DNA of 12,414 nt from Sulfurospirillum sp. (GCA_003978455.1 QNZT01000189.1:1-12414), one strand, 5' to 3'; positions 1 to 7,356 are shown, counted from the first letter of the stretch. Notes: generated from the letters alone by a model not told the origin. Translations and numbers: made by a program.

Positions 1-76
1 AAACCATCAACCAAAAACCATCAACCAAAAACCATCAACCAAAAACCATCAACCAAAAACCATCAACCAAAAACCA
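1..76. repeat. 14-bp tandem repeat array, about 5.4 copies, truncated by window edge
   Basis: Five perfect copies of AAACCATCAACCAA fill 1-70, and a sixth partial copy (AAACCA) follows at 71-76 before the sequence diverges. Each unit is two imperfect 7-bp halves, AAACCAT and CAACCAA, which suggests growth from a 7-bp repeat. The array reaches the window edge, so the true copy number is unknown. It covers the last codons and stop of the minus-strand deaminase gene. On the minus strand each unit holds one TGA, and because 14 is not a multiple of 3, three consecutive units close all three frames. The plus strand of the array has no stop codon in any frame. Perfect identity between copies suggests recent slippage or expansion. 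Confidence 0.95.
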
Positions 77-1280
77 ACTCCCCTCCGACAAATACCATCT
101 CCGCCTCTTTGACATGCAACAGCATCTGCAATGCCAGATCTTTCGTTTCGGCTACCCCGTCGGGCACTCTGACCGCTATCAGATCCGCATCCATCCCCTT
201 TTCCAAGCTGCCCGTATCTCTTGCCAGACTCTTCGCCCCCTCTCTTGTCGTCGCACGCAGCAACTTTTTCGCAACTTCGTGAATCGGTATATCGTGGTGC
301 ATCCAGAGTGCGGCGCGCATCTCGTCCCAAAGGCTGAGTGAGATGTTGGAGCTGAGTCCGTCGGTACCGACTGTCAGCTTGTTCACTTTTTCGACCGCCA
401 GCCTGCCGTTTCCCAGCAGGCGGTTGGAGACCGGACAGTGGGTGATGTAGCCGATCTCCTCCATTTTGGACAACTCCGCATCGGTCGCCTGCGTCGCATG
501 GGTAAAGAGTGTCTGCACCCCCTCGAACAGTTCCAGATAGCCCATCGCACTGTTGACCGGTTTGCTGCCGGGCGCGAAATCCTCAAAAAAAGCGGCGAAA
601 TCCCCCTCTCCCCTGTCGATCCACGCACGCTCGGCGGGAGACTCCATGAAGTGCGTCGAAACGACCATCCACTCCTCTTTTGCGATCTCCAGCACCTTTT
701 TCGCCAGTATCGGATGGGTCGAGTAGGGACTGTGCACGGATATCGCCGGGACGAATCCCTTTTTCGCATAGCTTTTACTCTCTTCCAGCCTGCTCAGGAA
801 GTTGGCATAGAGGGCATCGACCATCGCAGGATTGCTCCCGAGCACTTCGTTGAAATAGACCACATTCAGCGGGCTGTGCACACACGGCTTCATGTCAAAA
901 CCGTAACTGCTCACCGCTCCGATCGTCGTCGTACCGCTGCGAAGCACCGTATCGAGTACCTTTTTCATGCAGATCTCTTTACAGGTGCTGCTGAGTGCGT
1001 CACGGTGGACGATGACGCTTTTAAGCCAACGGATAAAGTCGCCGTAGGCAAGCGATGTGCGGTTGGCGGAAAACTCCAGATGCACGTGCGGATTGACCAG
1101 ACCGGGAAGCAGTACCGAGTCTCTCCCCGCATCGGTAAATTCTGCGTCGGGATAGGCATCGCGCAGTGCGGCAGCTTTGCCGACCGCTTCGATCTTCGTA
1201 TCGAAAACGACCGCTCCGTCGGTTATGATTTCAAAATCTTCATTCATACACATCACATAATCTGCACGGACTATTGTCAT
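63..1280 (-). CDS. mqnF: aminofutalosine deaminase-family amidohydrolase (menaquinone synthesis)
   Basis: This 405-residue protein is a metal-dependent amidohydrolase of the chlorohydrolase/adenosine-deaminase-like class. Visible motifs are the metal-binding HxH (H65, H67 in NPHVHLEF), an HSP at 183-185, H210 in STHFMES, and the metal-ligand aspartate D307 in GTDGLSSN. A GMDADLIAV segment near 362-370 closes the composite beta-sandwich typical of the family. Relatives in Campylobacterota deaminate 6-aminodeoxyfutalosine in the futalosine pathway to menaquinone, and the gene beside aroQ in Campylobacter belongs to this group; that substrate is inferred by family and position. The ATG at 1278-1280 is preceded by AAAGGAATTCT, a good ribosome-binding site. 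The gene diverges from aroQ across 66 bp. Its last codons lie in the 14-bp repeat array. Other amidohydrolase substrates, such as S-adenosylhomocysteine, cannot be excluded from sequence. Confidence 0.85.
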   Translation of the reverse strand: MTIVRADYVMCMNEDFEIITDGAVVFDTKIEAVGKAAALRDAYPDAEFTDAGRDSVLLPGLVNPHVHLEFSANRTSLAYGDFIRWLKSVIVHRDALSSTCKEICMKKVLDTVLRSGTTTIGAVSSYGFDMKPCVHSPLNVVYFNEVLGSNPAMVDALYANFLSRLEESKSYAKKGFVPAISVHSPYSTHPILAKKVLEIAKEEWMVVSTHFMESPAERAWIDRGEGDFAAFFEDFAPGSKPVNSAMGYLELFEGVQTLFTHATQATDAELSKMEEIGYITHCPVSNRLLGNGRLAVEKVNKLTVGTDGLSSNISLSLWDEMRAALWMHHDIPIHEVAKKLLRATTREGAKSLARDTGSLEKGMDADLIAVRVPDGVAETKDLALQMLLHVKEAEMVFVGGELVFG

Positions 1281-1304
1281 AGAATTCCTTTAGGGCAAAT
1301 TGGC

Positions 1305-1310
1305 TACAAT
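1305..1310 (+). promoter_or_regulatory. candidate -10 for the aroQ operon
   Basis: TACAAT (5/6 to TATAAT) lies 36 bp before the aroQ ATG, in the only gap upstream of this long operon. It sits back to back with the candidate -10 of the divergent gene, so the two promoters would overlap. No convincing -35 is visible. Confidence 0.35.
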
Positions 1311-1314
1311 GGCA

Positions 1315-1323
1315 ATTATGACA
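1315..1323 (-). promoter_or_regulatory. candidate extended -10 for the deaminase gene
   Basis: Read on the minus strand this is TGTCATAAT, a TGn motif followed by CATAAT (5/6 to TATAAT). A start near 1308 would leave a leader of about 28 nt carrying the AAAGGA ribosome-binding site. No clear -35 was seen, which is common in Campylobacterota. Confidence 0.4.
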
Positions 1324-1346
1324 TTAATTGATTTAAAAGGAAAAGA

Positions 1347-1829
1347 ATGAAAATCGTCGTTATACAAGGTCCCAATCTCAATATGTTAGGACTCCGCGAA
1401 CAGAATATCTACGGTCCTATGAAACTGGACGACATCCACGCCCAGATGGAGACATACGCCAAACAGAGTGAAATCGAAGTGGAGTTTTTCCAGTCCAATC
1501 TGGAGGGCGAAATCGTCGACAAAATCCAGGAGTGCGTCGGTGAAGCACAAGGTATCATCATCAATCCCGCAGCCTATACACACACATCTATCGCCATCCG
1601 CGACGCGATCAAAGCGGTGCAGATTCCAACCGTGGAAGTGCACATCTCCAACATCTATGCCAGAGAAGAGTTCAGACACAAAAGCATGATCGCACCGGTC
1701 TGTGCAGGTCAGATCACAGGTTTTGGTCCTTTCAGCTACCACCTCGCGATGGTCAGCATGATACAGATTCTCAGCGAAATCAAAGCGATGCAAGAAGCAC
1801 AAAACAAACAGCAGGCTTCGCAGCAGTAA
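1347..1829 (+). CDS. aroQ: 3-dehydroquinate dehydratase, type II
   Basis: AroQ removes water from 3-dehydroquinate to give 3-dehydroshikimate, the third step of the shikimate pathway, in the cytoplasm. The 160-residue length fits the small dodecameric type II enzyme. The opening GPNLNMLG (8-15), the flexible-loop arginine R17 and catalytic tyrosine Y22 in NIYG, N73-P-A-A-Y-T-H79, H99 in EVHISN, and R110 in EEFRHKS all match the family's active-site residues. The C-terminal tail after about residue 145 is Gln/Ala-rich and probably disordered. The start at 1347 follows AAAAGGAAAAGA, a strong Shine-Dalgarno. It is the first gene of an operon running into the flagellar genes, with pepQ only 3 bp downstream. 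The gene pairing is conserved in Campylobacterota. Confidence 0.96.
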   Translation: MKIVVIQGPNLNMLGLREQNIYGPMKLDDIHAQMETYAKQSEIEVEFFQSNLEGEIVDKIQECVGEAQGIIINPAAYTHTSIAIRDAIKAVQIPTVEVHISNIYAREEFRHKSMIAPVCAGQITGFGPFSYHLAMVSMIQILSEIKAMQEAQNKQQASQQ

Positions 1830-1832
1830 CAT

Positions 1833-2858
1833 ATGACCAACTATATTCTCAAAGATGAAAACGCCGTCTATTACGAATGCGGCTTTTCATGTGACAATGA
1901 GATATTTATGCAGTTTGGCAGTGACCGTTTTTTCATCACCGACGGTCGCTACAGTATCGAAGCCAAAGAGAAACTTCGCGGTATCAAAATCGTCGAGTCA
2001 CGTGATGTGATCAAAAAAGCGGCAGAACTGCTGACTGAACACAAAATCAAAAAACTGCACTACGATCCCAACGACTTCACCGTCGCCGAGTTTGAAAAGC
2101 TCAAAGCCTCCAAATATACCTATTTTGAACCTGCCCCCGCCTTTTCGCAAAAGAAGCGGATCATCAAAAGCAACAGAGAGATCAAACTTATCAAAGAGGC
2201 GGTCAGACTCGGTGCTGAAGCATTTGACCAGTTTGCCGGTCATCTCCGACGCTACGGTCTCAATCAAAACGAGAAACGGCTGGTGTATGAGTGTGCCGCG
2301 AAGATGCAAAACTACGGTGATTTTGCACTCAGCTTCGAACCGATCGTCGCCATCAACGAAAATGCCGCCAAACCACACGCACTGCCCACCGATACAGAAG
2401 TAAAAATCGGCTCTCTGATCCTGGTCGATGCCGGTCTCAAGTATGAGCGCTACTGCTCCGACAGAACCAGAGTGGCGGAGTACAGCAACAGTCTCACTTT
2501 CGACAAAAAAAAGCAGCGTTTTCTCTCCTCCAAACGCCAGAAGGTCTATGATACCGTAAGAAAAGCGCAGGAGAAGGCGATCAAAGCGGCAAAACCAGGT
2601 GTCAAAGCGTGTGACATAGACAGAGCCGCCAGAGAAGTGATTGAAAAAGCGGGATACGGCAAATATTTCGTCCACTCCACCGGACACGGCGTGGGACTCG
2701 ATATACATGAACTGCCCGTCATCTCCGCCAAATCGGAGACGATCATCGAAGAGAATATGATCTTCACCGTCGAACCGGGTATCTATCTACCCGGAGAGTT
2801 CGGCGTACGGATCGAAGATATGGTACGTATGGCACCGACACGCGCAGTGGTGCTGTAG
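1833..2858 (+). CDS. pepQ: M24-family metallopeptidase (Xaa-Pro aminopeptidase/dipeptidase)
   Basis: This 341-residue cytoplasmic enzyme is a pita-bread-fold dinuclear metallopeptidase that cleaves peptide bonds next to proline. The N-terminal creatinase-like domain spans about 1-115 and the catalytic domain about 116-335. All five metal ligands can be read: D199 (LVDAGLKY), D210 (CSDRTRV), H285 (HSTGHGVG), E314 (TVEPGIYLPG) and E328 (VRIEDM). H292 in IHELP is the usual accessory histidine. The ATG lies 3 bp after the aroQ stop with no strong Shine-Dalgarno of its own, so translational coupling is likely. The stop is immediately followed by the folK ATG (TAGATG). Aminopeptidase P versus prolidase cannot be decided from sequence; the symbol follows the H. 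pylori gene at the same position. Confidence 0.9.
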   Translation: MTNYILKDENAVYYECGFSCDNEIFMQFGSDRFFITDGRYSIEAKEKLRGIKIVESRDVIKKAAELLTEHKIKKLHYDPNDFTVAEFEKLKASKYTYFEPAPAFSQKKRIIKSNREIKLIKEAVRLGAEAFDQFAGHLRRYGLNQNEKRLVYECAAKMQNYGDFALSFEPIVAINENAAKPHALPTDTEVKIGSLILVDAGLKYERYCSDRTRVAEYSNSLTFDKKKQRFLSSKRQKVYDTVRKAQEKAIKAAKPGVKACDIDRAAREVIEKAGYGKYFVHSTGHGVGLDIHELPVISAKSETIIEENMIFTVEPGIYLPGEFGVRIEDMVRMAPTRAVVL

Positions 2859-3416
2859 ATGCGCAAACGCTTAAGTGCGCATCTGACACTCTGCTTCGAC
2901 AAATATTTCCCCTGGCAAAACCCACATCCCTTCAGAAGAAGACACACCGCGATACTGGGCATCGGAGGCAATATCGGCAACACCCGCCGCCGTTTTGCGA
3001 AACTCCTGCGCCACTTCAGACGCCAGCCGCAGATCACCGTACTCGAAACTTCCCCGATCCTGAAAAATCCCCCTTTCGGCTACACCGACCAGAAGGATTT
3101 TTACAATGCCGTCATACTGATCGAAACCAATCTCTCACCAAGCCGACTACTGCGGTACGCACTGCGAACCGAGCACATCTTTAAAAGAAAAAGAGCATTT
3201 AAAAATAGTCCCAGAACTTTAGACGTTGATATAATAGTTTTTGATAAAATAGCCGTTCATAAAAGGCATTTGACACTTCCGCATCCCCATTTCCGCAAAC
3301 GTGAAAGTGTCCTGATACCGCTATCTTATCTCAAAAGAGGGTTATATGAAACTGTACACATTCACGGCGCCGACACCCGCAGAAGCGCTCAAAAAGGCAC
3401 AACGCGCCTGCGGTGA
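2859..3416 (+). CDS. folK: 2-amino-4-hydroxy-6-hydroxymethyldihydropteridine pyrophosphokinase (HPPK)
   Basis: HPPK transfers pyrophosphate from ATP to hydroxymethyl-dihydropterin in folate synthesis. Family motifs appear in order: GIGGNIGN (34-41), the substrate-loop NPPFGYTDQKDFYNA (70-84), E105, RTLDVDII (119-126) with Mg ligands D122 and D124, and PHPHFRKR (141-148). At 185 residues it is longer than the E. coli enzyme of about 159, with roughly 28 extra basic residues before the first strand and a tail after 162. That tail is encoded in a 71-bp overlap with flhF in another frame. The ATG directly abuts the pepQ stop. A later start is possible because the N-terminal extension is not part of the conserved core, but no better-placed ATG with a ribosome-binding site was seen. 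Confidence 0.9.
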   Translation: MRKRLSAHLTLCFDKYFPWQNPHPFRRRHTAILGIGGNIGNTRRRFAKLLRHFRRQPQITVLETSPILKNPPFGYTDQKDFYNAVILIETNLSPSRLLRYALRTEHIFKRKRAFKNSPRTLDVDIIVFDKIAVHKRHLTLPHPHFRKRESVLIPLSYLKRGLYETVHIHGADTRRSAQKGTTRLR

Positions 3417-4626
3417 AGAGGCACTTGTCGTCAGCACGAAACAGCTCCGCAAAAAGTCATTGACACAGGAATCGCTTTACGAAGTCGTCGTCGCACACAA
3501 AACCGCCGCTTCCAAACCGAACCCCAAGACTGTACCCTCCACAGAGAAAGAGACCCCGCCCGTACGCCAGGGAGTCGATTTTGACGAAGAGATCCTGCTC
3601 AACATCTCCAAAACAGCAGAAGAGCTCTCCCGACTCCACCTGACAGATGGCAATAGCACTACAACATCCGCACCGCTTCATGAAGAGGAGATAGCTGCCG
3701 ATGAGTTTAAAGTCCTGAAGAAAGATATCGCCGAGCTCACCGACAAGATCAAACTCCTGCAAACCATGCTCTGGGAAGAGAAGCGCTACGCAAAAGATAT
3801 CGAGATACCGCCGGAGTTCGCGGAGATATACAAGATAGCCAAAGAGAGCGGGATGGACGAGAAGCACATCAAGGCGATTCTCGAAGAGACCCTGGCACAT
3901 ATGCCGCTGCATATGCGTAAAAATACAGGAACCATCAAACGCTATTTTCAGGTTCTTCTTAAAAAACTGATTCCGGTACGTCTGGAGAAAGCGCTTCCCA
4001 AAGGGAGCCGGAAGATCATCATGCTTGTCGGCCCTACAGGTGTGGGCAAAACCACGACACTCGCCAAACTGGCAGCACGCTACGCCCTGCTAAAATACCG
4101 CTACAAAGTAGGTATCATCACACTCGATACCTACCGTATCGGTGCCGTGGAGCAACTGTTTCAGTATGCGCAGATGATGAAACTCCCATTTGAAGATGTA
4201 ATCGACACAGAGGATTTCCGCAAAGCACTGCAAACACTCTCCTACTGCGATGTCATTCTCATCGATACGGTGGGAAGTTCGCAGCACGATACCGAAAAGA
4301 TCCGAAAAATCGCCTCTTTCCTCGAACACTCCCACCAACCCATCGATGTCAATCTCGTCGTTTCGGCATCGGCAAAGTACCAGGATCTCAAAGATGCTTA
4401 TGAGAAATTTTCCTTTCTCGATATCGATACGCTGATGATCACCAAGTTTGACGAAACATCAGGATTTGGTAACATCTTTTCCCTGATCTATGAAACACAG
4501 AAACCGATCAGCTACTTCTCCACCGGACAGGAAGTTCCCGACGATATCCGTACAGCCGATGCGGCATTTCTGACGGAGTGCCTTTTTGAGGGGTTTCCAC
4601 ATAAACAGAAGGCAGACGCTTCATGA
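3346..4626 (+). CDS. flhF: flagellar biosynthesis SRP-family GTPase FlhF
   Basis: FlhF is the third SRP-type GTPase beside Ffh and FtsY. It marks the cell pole for flagellum assembly and, in Campylobacterota, is needed for sigma-54-dependent flagellar transcription. The 426 residues comprise the basic N-terminal segment (MKLYTFTAPTPAEALKKAQ, then a low-complexity linker to about 120), an N domain (about 150-220) and a G domain from 221. GTPase motifs are the P-loop GPTGVGKTT (229-237), DTYRIGAVEQ (261-270), DTVGSS (307-312, where many homologues have DTAGRS) and TKFDE (366-370). The ATG at 3346 is set by the typical FlhF start and by AAGAGGG upstream. It overlaps the folK end by 71 bp and the flhG start by 4 bp (ATGA). 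Confidence 0.97.
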   Translation: MKLYTFTAPTPAEALKKAQRACGEEALVVSTKQLRKKSLTQESLYEVVVAHKTAASKPNPKTVPSTEKETPPVRQGVDFDEEILLNISKTAEELSRLHLTDGNSTTTSAPLHEEEIAADEFKVLKKDIAELTDKIKLLQTMLWEEKRYAKDIEIPPEFAEIYKIAKESGMDEKHIKAILEETLAHMPLHMRKNTGTIKRYFQVLLKKLIPVRLEKALPKGSRKIIMLVGPTGVGKTTTLAKLAARYALLKYRYKVGIITLDTYRIGAVEQLFQYAQMMKLPFEDVIDTEDFRKALQTLSYCDVILIDTVGSSQHDTEKIRKIASFLEHSHQPIDVNLVVSASAKYQDLKDAYEKFSFLDIDTLMITKFDETSGFGNIFSLIYETQKPISYFSTGQEVPDDIRTADAAFLTECLFEGFPHKQKADAS

Positions 4627-5507
4627 CGCATACCCAGGCATCCAGACTGCATCAGATTCTTAACGGAGATGAAGCACAGACCAGACAGAGCGATACAAGT
4701 ACCAAAATCGTCGCTATCAGCAGCGGTAAAGGCGGCGTCGGAAAAAGCACACTGACTGCAAATATGGCATACCAGCTCAGCGAGATGGGCTATAAAGTGG
4801 GTGTATTCGATGCCGATATCGGTCTGGCAAATCTCGATATCATCTTCAATGTCAAAATCAAAAAAACCCTTCTTCATGTACTCAAAGGAGAGTGCTCCCT
4901 CAAAGATATCGTTGTCGAGGTCAAGGAGAATCTGCTGCTGATCCCCGGAGAGAGCGGCGATGAGATCTTCGCCTACAACAATCATGAAATCATGAACGGT
5001 TTCGCACAGGATGCTGCCTTTCTCGACCAGCTGGACTTTTTGCTCATCGACACCGGAGCGGGAATCGGGAAAAATGTTCAGATCTTTCTCGAGGAGGCCG
5101 ATGAAGTGATCATCATCACTATCCCTGACCCATCCGCCATCACCGATGCCTATGCACTGATCAAAGTTACCAACACTTTCCATCCCGATATCAATATGGT
5201 GCTCAATATGACCCGCAACGAAAAAGAGGGGGAGCTCATCTACGACAAGATCAAAAAAGTGGCGCAAAACAATATCGAAAACCCGCCGCTGCTGCACTAT
5301 CTGGGCGCTATCTCCCAGGATCCGCTCATCACCAAAAGCTCCAAGTTCCGTATTCTTTTCGCGGAGGAGTACACTAGCAATCTATGTGCATATGAGTTGT
5401 CTGTCATCACCCAAAATCTCCTGCGAAAGATGGAACACAAAGTGCTTCTTCCTCCACAGAAAATGAGTTTTGCACTCTTTATCAAAAGGGTACTGGAACA
5501 CTTTTAG
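4623..5507 (+). CDS. flhG: flagellar number regulator, MinD/ParA-type ATPase FlhG
   Basis: FlhG (YlxH, FleN) is a MinD-like ATPase that restrains flagellar number and stimulates FlhF GTPase. Its 294 residues show the deviant Walker A GKGGVGKST (35-43), D63-A-D65 in the switch I region, and DTGAGIG (143-149) as Walker B/switch II. The N terminus has TQASRLH (4-10), resembling the DQAxxLR motif by which FlhG activates FlhF. The last 14 residues are aromatic and basic and could form the membrane-targeting amphipathic helix seen in MinD and FlhG. The gene is coupled to flhF by an ATGA overlap. A 45-bp gap separates it from the small region-4-like gene downstream. Confidence 0.96.
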   Translation: MTHTQASRLHQILNGDEAQTRQSDTSTKIVAISSGKGGVGKSTLTANMAYQLSEMGYKVGVFDADIGLANLDIIFNVKIKKTLLHVLKGECSLKDIVVEVKENLLLIPGESGDEIFAYNNHEIMNGFAQDAAFLDQLDFLLIDTGAGIGKNVQIFLEEADEVIIITIPDPSAITDAYALIKVTNTFHPDINMVLNMTRNEKEGELIYDKIKKVAQNNIENPPLLHYLGAISQDPLITKSSKFRILFAEEYTSNLCAYELSVITQNLLRKMEHKVLLPPQKMSFALFIKRVLEHF

Positions 5508-5552
5508 AGGTGTTCTCAGCGAAACTCCCTATCATCTGAAAAGGGGAAGAGG

Positions 5553-5768
5553 ATGCCGGATACAGAGAGAGACTTCATGAAACTACAGACGATACTGCAC
5601 CATTTTAATATCGCAGAGATGACACAAGAAGAGATCGGCTTTTTACAACTGCACTATATGGAGTATCTCCAACAGAGTGAAATCGCATCGCTGATGGAGA
5701 GACCGGAAGAGAGCATCACCTCACTAAGCGAAAAATTTACTACCATCCGTTTGCCAGATCGACAATAA
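5553..5768 (+). CDS. small stand-alone sigma-70 region 4-like HTH protein
   Basis: A 71-residue protein follows flhG by 45 bp, with AAGGGG (5541-5546) six bases before the ATG. An alternative ATG at 5577 would give 63 residues. Residues 23-62 align without gaps to FliA region 4 in this same window (FliA 182-221), with 13 of 40 identities by eye. These include T24, E27, L33, Y35, E37, L39, E43-I44, E49, E52, I55, L58 and K61, and the HTH segment SEIASLMERPEESITSLSEK is a good helix-turn-helix. Regions 1-3, which bind core polymerase and melt DNA, are absent, so it is not a complete sigma factor. It may bind DNA or other transcription proteins, or be a relic of a duplicated fliA. The function is unknown. 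Its last 29 bp overlap the 3' end of the convergent gene. Confidence 0.7.
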   Translation: MPDTERDFMKLQTILHHFNIAEMTQEEIGFLQLHYMEYLQQSEIASLMERPEESITSLSEKFTTIRLPDRQ

Positions 5769-6528
5769 AATAGCCCTCTTTTCGCAACGCTTTTGCACGT
5801 TTGACAAATGCATCCAGACGGTTACGGCTCATGTATCGCTGGTTGAGATAGCCGGTGTGCATCGCAAAAAGCATCACCCATTTTCCCAGCGCGTACTCTA
5901 TCTCTATCAGATCCTTCCCTTTGCTCCACTGCTCTTCGATGATTTCACACGCACTACTCCATGAATCGGCACGTTCATAACGCTGGTTGCGGTATTTCGT
6001 CCCTTTGGCAAAGATCAGCACCCAGCGGTTTTCGCCAAAAGCGATCTCCGTGAGCTTGTAGTGATCCGACCACCCCTCATCGATGAGATACTCCAGACGA
6101 TCTATCTCACTGTTGGCACTGTAGCGCTGAGACTTGTAACGTAAATCATCACTGAATACACCTACCCAACGTCCCATACCATACTCAAGATCGACCAGCC
6201 AGATCTCCTCTTTCCAAAGTTTGCGCATCTTTTCACGAAAATCGACCCAGCGCCCGTCACTGACAATCTGCTGGGAAAAACGCGCATCGCCAAGACTCAG
6301 AACCGCCATCCACTTCCCGTCGCCATATTTCAGATCACTGATAAAGTAGCCTTTTTTATCCCATGGTTTCACTTTTTGCAGCAACGCTTTGTACTGGAGT
6401 GCGGTGATGATCTTCTGTTTGGTGTATCCGCACTCTCTGGCAAAGACGCCTACCCATTTGTTATACCCTTCAAAAGCATACAACGAAAAGTGCATCAGTA
6501 CCAGAAGTGCTATGACAGAAAACTTCAT
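5740..6528 (-). CDS. exported DUF7477-like repeat protein (paralogue A)
   Basis: The protein has 262 residues. A signal peptide covers about 1-18 (charged start, hydrophobic core, LYA cleavage site) with no lipobox cysteine, so a periplasmic or secreted protein is expected. The rest is five consecutive 48-residue repeats (23-70, 71-118, 119-166, 167-214, 215-262) with no gaps. Each opens with [GN][KR]W followed by a hydrophobic strand, has a central Q with aromatics (for example YRNQRY), then a predicted helix, and ends with a strand like DLEYG. The pattern matches DUF7477, also found at the C terminus of plant casein-kinase-1-like proteins. No catalytic motif is seen. It is third in a minus-strand trio: its ATG is 9 bp after the stop of paralogue B, and that stop is part of its TAAGG ribosome-binding site. 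Confidence 0.85.
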   Translation of the reverse strand: MKFSVIALLVLMHFSLYAFEGYNKWVGVFARECGYTKQKIITALQYKALLQKVKPWDKKGYFISDLKYGDGKWMAVLSLGDARFSQQIVSDGRWVDFREKMRKLWKEEIWLVDLEYGMGRWVGVFSDDLRYKSQRYSANSEIDRLEYLIDEGWSDHYKLTEIAFGENRWVLIFAKGTKYRNQRYERADSWSSACEIIEEQWSKGKDLIEIEYALGKWVMLFAMHTGYLNQRYMSRNRLDAFVKRAKALRKEGYFIVDLANGW

Positions 6529-6537
6529 GAAAGCGCC

Positions 6538-7332
6538 TTAGTCTTTCCCGTCTGCCAGATCGATAAGATGGTATCCCTTTTTCCACCTCATAACGATATC
6601 CCGGTAATACTCTTCAAAGTCATTGATCGCGTCGACAGATTCGTGGGTGAAGTGTGTATTTTTGCTGTAAATTGCGATCCAGTTGCTAAATCCATACTCA
6701 AGATTGACTACCTGATACCCCTTTTCCCACTTTCTTTTCAAATCTTTCTGCAATGCTTCAAAACTCTCAGAGAGTGTTACCAGTTGCTCTTTCCATGCAG
6801 CGTCTTTGGAGAAGACAGCCAGCCAGCGACCGTCTCCGTAGGTAACTGTATCGAGTTTCATCCCCTGTTTGTAGGCACTTCGGATCAGTCCGGGAAGTTT
6901 GTCCAGTTCGAAAAAGAGGTTAAATGCCTGCTCTCCCAATCCTTTCCCTTTGGAAAAGATACCGACCCATCGACCGTTTCCCCACTCCACGTCTGTCAGA
7001 GAAAACCCCTGTTTCTGACGCACTGCAACCACTTTCATGAACTTTTCGATATCACGCCGGCTGGTAAATCCCTGTTCTGTATAGATACCGCCTTTAACGA
7101 AGATCCCCATCCATCTGTGATACCCCTGCTCCAGATCATATAGAGTATATCCGTCTTTCCAGCGCTTTTTGATCACCTCCGCAAAGCCGGTAAAATACTT
7201 TCGGCTTTCAAATCCCTGTGTCTTAAAAGGTGTGTTTTTGGCAAAGAGACCTACCCATACATGGTCTGCCGCCAGACTGACAGGCAATCCCAGTCCCGCA
7301 ACCACCAGCAATGCTCCTGTTATTCTTTTCAT
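6538..7332 (-). CDS. exported DUF7477-like repeat protein (paralogue B)
   Basis: The protein has 264 residues with a signal peptide of about 21 residues ending VSLA before ADHVW. Five 48-residue repeats follow (24-71, 72-119, 120-167, 168-215, 216-264), phased as in its two neighbours. Well-kept positions are the first-strand Trp (HVWVGLF, HRWMGIF, GRWVGIF, GRWLAVF, SNWIAIY), a Q or H about 13 residues later, and W/K-x-GY/F/M before the last strand (for example WKDGYTLYDLEQG). The start at 7332 follows a perfect AAGGAGG, the strongest ribosome-binding site in the window, so B may be the best-translated member. It lies 24 bp after paralogue C and 9 bp before A. The function is unknown. The repeats look like a structural or binding scaffold rather than an enzyme. 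Confidence 0.86.
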   Translation of the reverse strand: MKRITGALLVVAGLGLPVSLAADHVWVGLFAKNTPFKTQGFESRKYFTGFAEVIKKRWKDGYTLYDLEQGYHRWMGIFVKGGIYTEQGFTSRRDIEKFMKVVAVRQKQGFSLTDVEWGNGRWVGIFSKGKGLGEQAFNLFFELDKLPGLIRSAYKQGMKLDTVTYGDGRWLAVFSKDAAWKEQLVTLSESFEALQKDLKRKWEKGYQVVNLEYGFSNWIAIYSKNTHFTHESVDAINDFEEYYRDIVMRWKKGYHLIDLADGKD

Positions 7333-7341
7333 CTTCTCTTT

Positions 7342-7348
7342 CCTCCTT
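7342..7348 (-). promoter_or_regulatory. strong Shine-Dalgarno for paralogue B
   Basis: AAGGAGG on the minus strand, nine bases before the ATG, is fully complementary to the usual 16S rRNA tail. Paralogues A (TAAGG) and C (GGGA) have weaker sites, so the three genes are probably translated at different levels from one message. Confidence 0.75.
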
Positions 7349-7356
7349 TATAAGTG

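Noticed and set aside
1..76. CRISPR array
   Set aside because: The units are 14 bp and directly adjacent, with no unique spacers; this is a simple tandem repeat.
438..1331. Plus-strand open frame of 297 codons opposite the deaminase gene
   Set aside because: It is antisense to a gene with complete catalytic motifs. Its translation is His/Arg-rich with no domain, as expected for a reversed GC-rich third-position shadow.
1998..2708. Minus-strand open frame of 236 codons opposite pepQ
   Set aside because: It is the complement of a well-conserved M24 peptidase; Phe/Val-rich composition, no motif and no ribosome-binding site.
4512..5297. Minus-strand open frame of 261 codons opposite flhF/flhG
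   Set aside because: It spans the overlap of two coupled, conserved genes and shows no domain, so it is a shadow.
6376..7143. Plus-strand open frame of 255 codons across paralogues A and B
   Set aside because: It crosses the boundary of two genes that have signal peptides and phased repeats on the other strand. Its own translation has no signal or motif.
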